Shown here piece after piece: positions 62,558 to 64,000 of a stretch of DNA of 64,000 nucleotides (positions within the stretch are counted from its first letter, which is position 1; each line of letters starts with the position of its first letter). Under the pieces are notes generated by a model. It saw only the letters and a program-made list of their open reading frames with translations. It had not been told where the DNA came from and searched no databases. The stretch lies in NCBI RefSeq assembly GCF_035830635.1, contig NZ_JAYMFI010000015.1, positions 1 through 64,000 on the forward strand, given 5' to 3'. The position numbers and the translations under genes are program-made. Source of the stretch: Adlercreutzia shanghongiae (GTDB taxonomy: Bacteria > Actinomycetota > Coriobacteriia > Coriobacteriales > Eggerthellaceae).

Positions 62558-63511
62558 GTGATGGGGGCGTCTTGGATGGAGGGCGTTGCGGCGGTGCTCT
62601 CGCTTGCCTTCTCTGCTGGCCTTGGCGCCTTTGCATGGGGCGTTTACGCCTCTTGGCGGCGGCGTCTGCGTCACCGTGCCGTCGTGGCGGAAAACGTTGC
62701 GGCGTCGCCGGAGGGGCGCTTCGGGAAATGCGAGGACAAAAGGCTCGACGAGCGCATTGTCGGATACGCGAGGGACCTGACGCGGCGGGCACGAAGTCCG
62801 CTGTTCCATCCGGTCGCTCCCCGGGCGCTAAGGCGGCATCCCTGTCCGGAAAGCCGCTTGAGGGCTGCCGGGCTGAGAGGGGCTGTCTCTTCGGGGGGTT
62901 ATTGGGAGGCTCGCTTGCGTCTCGCCTGTGCGGGCGGGATCTTGGGCCTTGCGCTGGGCCTTGCGCTTACCTTCGAGCTGGGTCTGGTGCTTTCGGGGGC
63001 GGGGCTCGTTGCGGGCTGGCGGGCGCTGCCGTGGGCGATCGACCGGCGCAGCCGCGAGCGCGCGTCGGCCATGGAGTGCAATCTGGCGGAGATGCTCGAT
63101 GTGGTGGCGCTCGGTATGCGCAGCGGCATGTCCTTCGACGGCAGCCTCGATTTGTACACAGGGCACTTCCGCACTCATTTGGCCGACGAGTTTTGCAGCG
63201 CCCATCGCCAATGGGCTTGCGGGCTGGCTACGCGATCGGAGGCGCTTCGGGCGGTGGCGGATTCCTACGCTTCGCCGTTGCTCGGTCGGGTCGTCGAGAA
63301 CATGGTGCGCTCGCTGCGCTTCGGTTCCACCATGGCGGGAAATTTGGAGGACGCCGCTCGAGAGGCGCGGCTCGGCTACAAGGCACGCCGCGAAGAGGCG
63401 GTGGCCAAGGCGCCCGTAAAGATGATGGTGCCGACGGGGGTACTCATTTTGCCGGCCATGCTCATGCTAGTGCTCGGTCCGGTGCTTTTGGAATTGGCAG
63501 GAGGCTTCTAA
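62558..63511 (+). CDS. tadC: Tad inner-membrane platform protein TadC
   Basis: The 317-residue membrane protein carries a T2SF domain (CNLAEMLDVVALGMRSGMSF, DGSLDLYTG) and C-terminal helices (MVPTGVLILPAMLMLVLGPV). The start is GTG 62558 or ATG 62561, behind CGGGAGG. It overlaps tadB by four bases and pairs with it to form the platform. Confidence 0.92.
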   Translation: MMGASWMEGVAAVLSLAFSAGLGAFAWGVYASWRRRLRHRAVVAENVAASPEGRFGKCEDKRLDERIVGYARDLTRRARSPLFHPVAPRALRRHPCPESRLRAAGLRGAVSSGGYWEARLRLACAGGILGLALGLALTFELGLVLSGAGLVAGWRALPWAIDRRSRERASAMECNLAEMLDVVALGMRSGMSFDGSLDLYTGHFRTHLADEFCSAHRQWACGLATRSEALRAVADSYASPLLGRVVENMVRSLRFGSTMAGNLEDAAREARLGYKARREEAVAKAPVKMMVPTGVLILPAMLMLVLGPVLLELAGGF

Positions 63512-63541
63512 TGTCCGTTGTGAAAAGAAAGGAAGGACGAC

Positions 63542-63784
63542 ATGGAACGATTCAAGGAACTTATGGAAAAGGCGCGGGAGGGGTGCGGTGCCCTCGACCG
63601 AAGGAGCCGGGCCTGGTGTGCTGCGATGCGCTCGCGTCTGGCGGACGCCAGCGGACAGGGAACCACCGAGTATGCCATTCTCGTCGGCGTGCTCGTGGTT
63701 ATCGCCATCATCGCTATCACCCTGTTCCGGCCAAAATTGCAAGAGCTTTGGGATGCCATCGCTTCGGGAATCAACAGCTTGTAG
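63542..63784 (+). CDS. flp: Flp-type prepilin
   Basis: The 80-residue protein has an unusually long N-terminal leader of about 39 residues. The class III cleavage region follows (ASGQGTTEYAILVGVLVVIA), with the Glu at +5 and a single hydrophobic helix. This is the major subunit of Flp pili. The start ATG 63542 follows AGAAAGGAAGG. Confidence 0.93.
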   Translation: MERFKELMEKAREGCGALDRRSRAWCAAMRSRLADASGQGTTEYAILVGVLVVIAIIAITLFRPKLQELWDAIASGINSL

Positions 63785-63972
63785 GCGACGAGCGAGGGCA
63801 GGGCACTGTGGAATATGCCGTGGTGACAGCCGCTTTTCTCTGTGTCATTGTTGCCGGGGCGGCACTCTGGCGCGCCCTGTCCTCGGAACTGTTCGTCGCC
63901 CACGGCCTTGCCTCGGCGTCGCATCATCTGGCGGGAGCTGTCGGCTGGATTGCCGACGTGCTCGTGTTCTAG
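63748..63972 (+). CDS. second Flp/TadE-like pilin
   Basis: A frame ending at TAG 63970-63972 contains a second class III prepilin-like motif (ERGQGTVEYAVVTAAFLCVI) and a hydrophobic helix, then a 35-residue tail. The start is unclear: TTG 63748 would overlap flp by 37 bases, and no ATG or GTG lies between it and the motif. The pilin motif is convincing; the start is a guess. Confidence 0.6.
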   Translation: MGCHRFGNQQLVGDERGQGTVEYAVVTAAFLCVIVAGAALWRALSSELFVAHGLASASHHLAGAVGWIADVLVF

Positions 63973-63974
63973 GG

Positions 63975-64000
63975 GTGAGTGGCGTGAGGTTGGGGGTCGT
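63975..64000 (+). CDS. start of the next Tad-locus gene (runs off the right edge)
   Basis: GTG 63975 begins an open frame (MSGVRLGVV) directly behind the second pilin gene. By position it could be a TadE/TadF-like pseudopilin, but only nine codons are visible. Confidence 0.35.

Overview
The window reads as the chromosome of a high-GC, Gram-positive anaerobe of the Coriobacteriia, most likely family Eggerthellaceae. This is an inference from several things together: strongly GC-ended codons in the core genes; several LuxR-type regulators made of membrane helices plus a C-terminal HTH; Tat-exported iron-sulphur lipoproteins; a complete agmatine-to-putrescine fermentation operon; and a Tad/Flp pilus locus. 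I cannot name the species.

Layout. 1-374 is the 3' end of a carbamate kinase gene. 720-4000 is a less GC-rich accessory stretch with a winged-helix remnant, a LuxR-type regulator broken by an in-frame TGA, and a C45-type acyltransferase/hydrolase lipoprotein. 4415-8409 holds a Tat-exported YtcJ-type amidohydrolase and two intact LuxR-type membrane regulators. 8743-12624 is the agmatine operon: putrescine carbamoyltransferase, antiporter, agmatine deiminase. 12820-16724 has a DUF234-type ATPase, an M18 aminopeptidase and rubrerythrin.

16888-22372 is an unstable defence/toxin neighbourhood. It holds a HigBA pair, a small protein that ends in a long hairpin, and a promoter with tandem hairpin repeats, a terminator-like hairpin and a frameshifted gene on the minus strand (laid out like a type III toxin-antitoxin locus). 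It also holds a helicase gene with its middle deleted, an AAA_14/DUF4143 ATPase flanked by duplicated repeats, and an RHH-like/PIN toxin-antitoxin pair.

22573-36647 is mostly housekeeping or metabolic: IMP dehydrogenase, a LysR/TDT transporter pair, EngB, two paralogous 4Fe-4S proteins (one exported, one cytoplasmic) with a LysR gene, an orphan hypA, another DUF4143 ATPase and leuS. 36644-47588 has a hybrid histidine kinase, a DUF218 protein, unknowns, TetR, a SerA-like dehydrogenase, coaBC with an unusually long linker, and an OmpR/HK two-component system. 47636-47902 looks like a type I toxin-antitoxin locus: a 26-residue hydrophobic peptide facing a promoter-driven antisense region. 48097-56814 holds transport systems: a MacB-type ABC exporter, MarR/MATE, and GntR/ABC. 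57011-57637 is a DMT transporter lacking most of one repeat. A tRNA-Val gene (57819-57893) precedes the Tad pilus operon cpaB-tadZ-tadA-tadB-tadC-flp, which runs off the right edge.

How it fits together: agmatine is imported in exchange for putrescine, deiminated, and carbamoyl-putrescine is phosphorolysed to putrescine and carbamoyl phosphate. The operon carries no carbamate kinase of its own, so the last ATP-yielding step may fall to the gene at the left edge. The intergenic DNA is rich in palindromes, short tandem repeats and REP-like elements, and several of the more unusual signals lie there.
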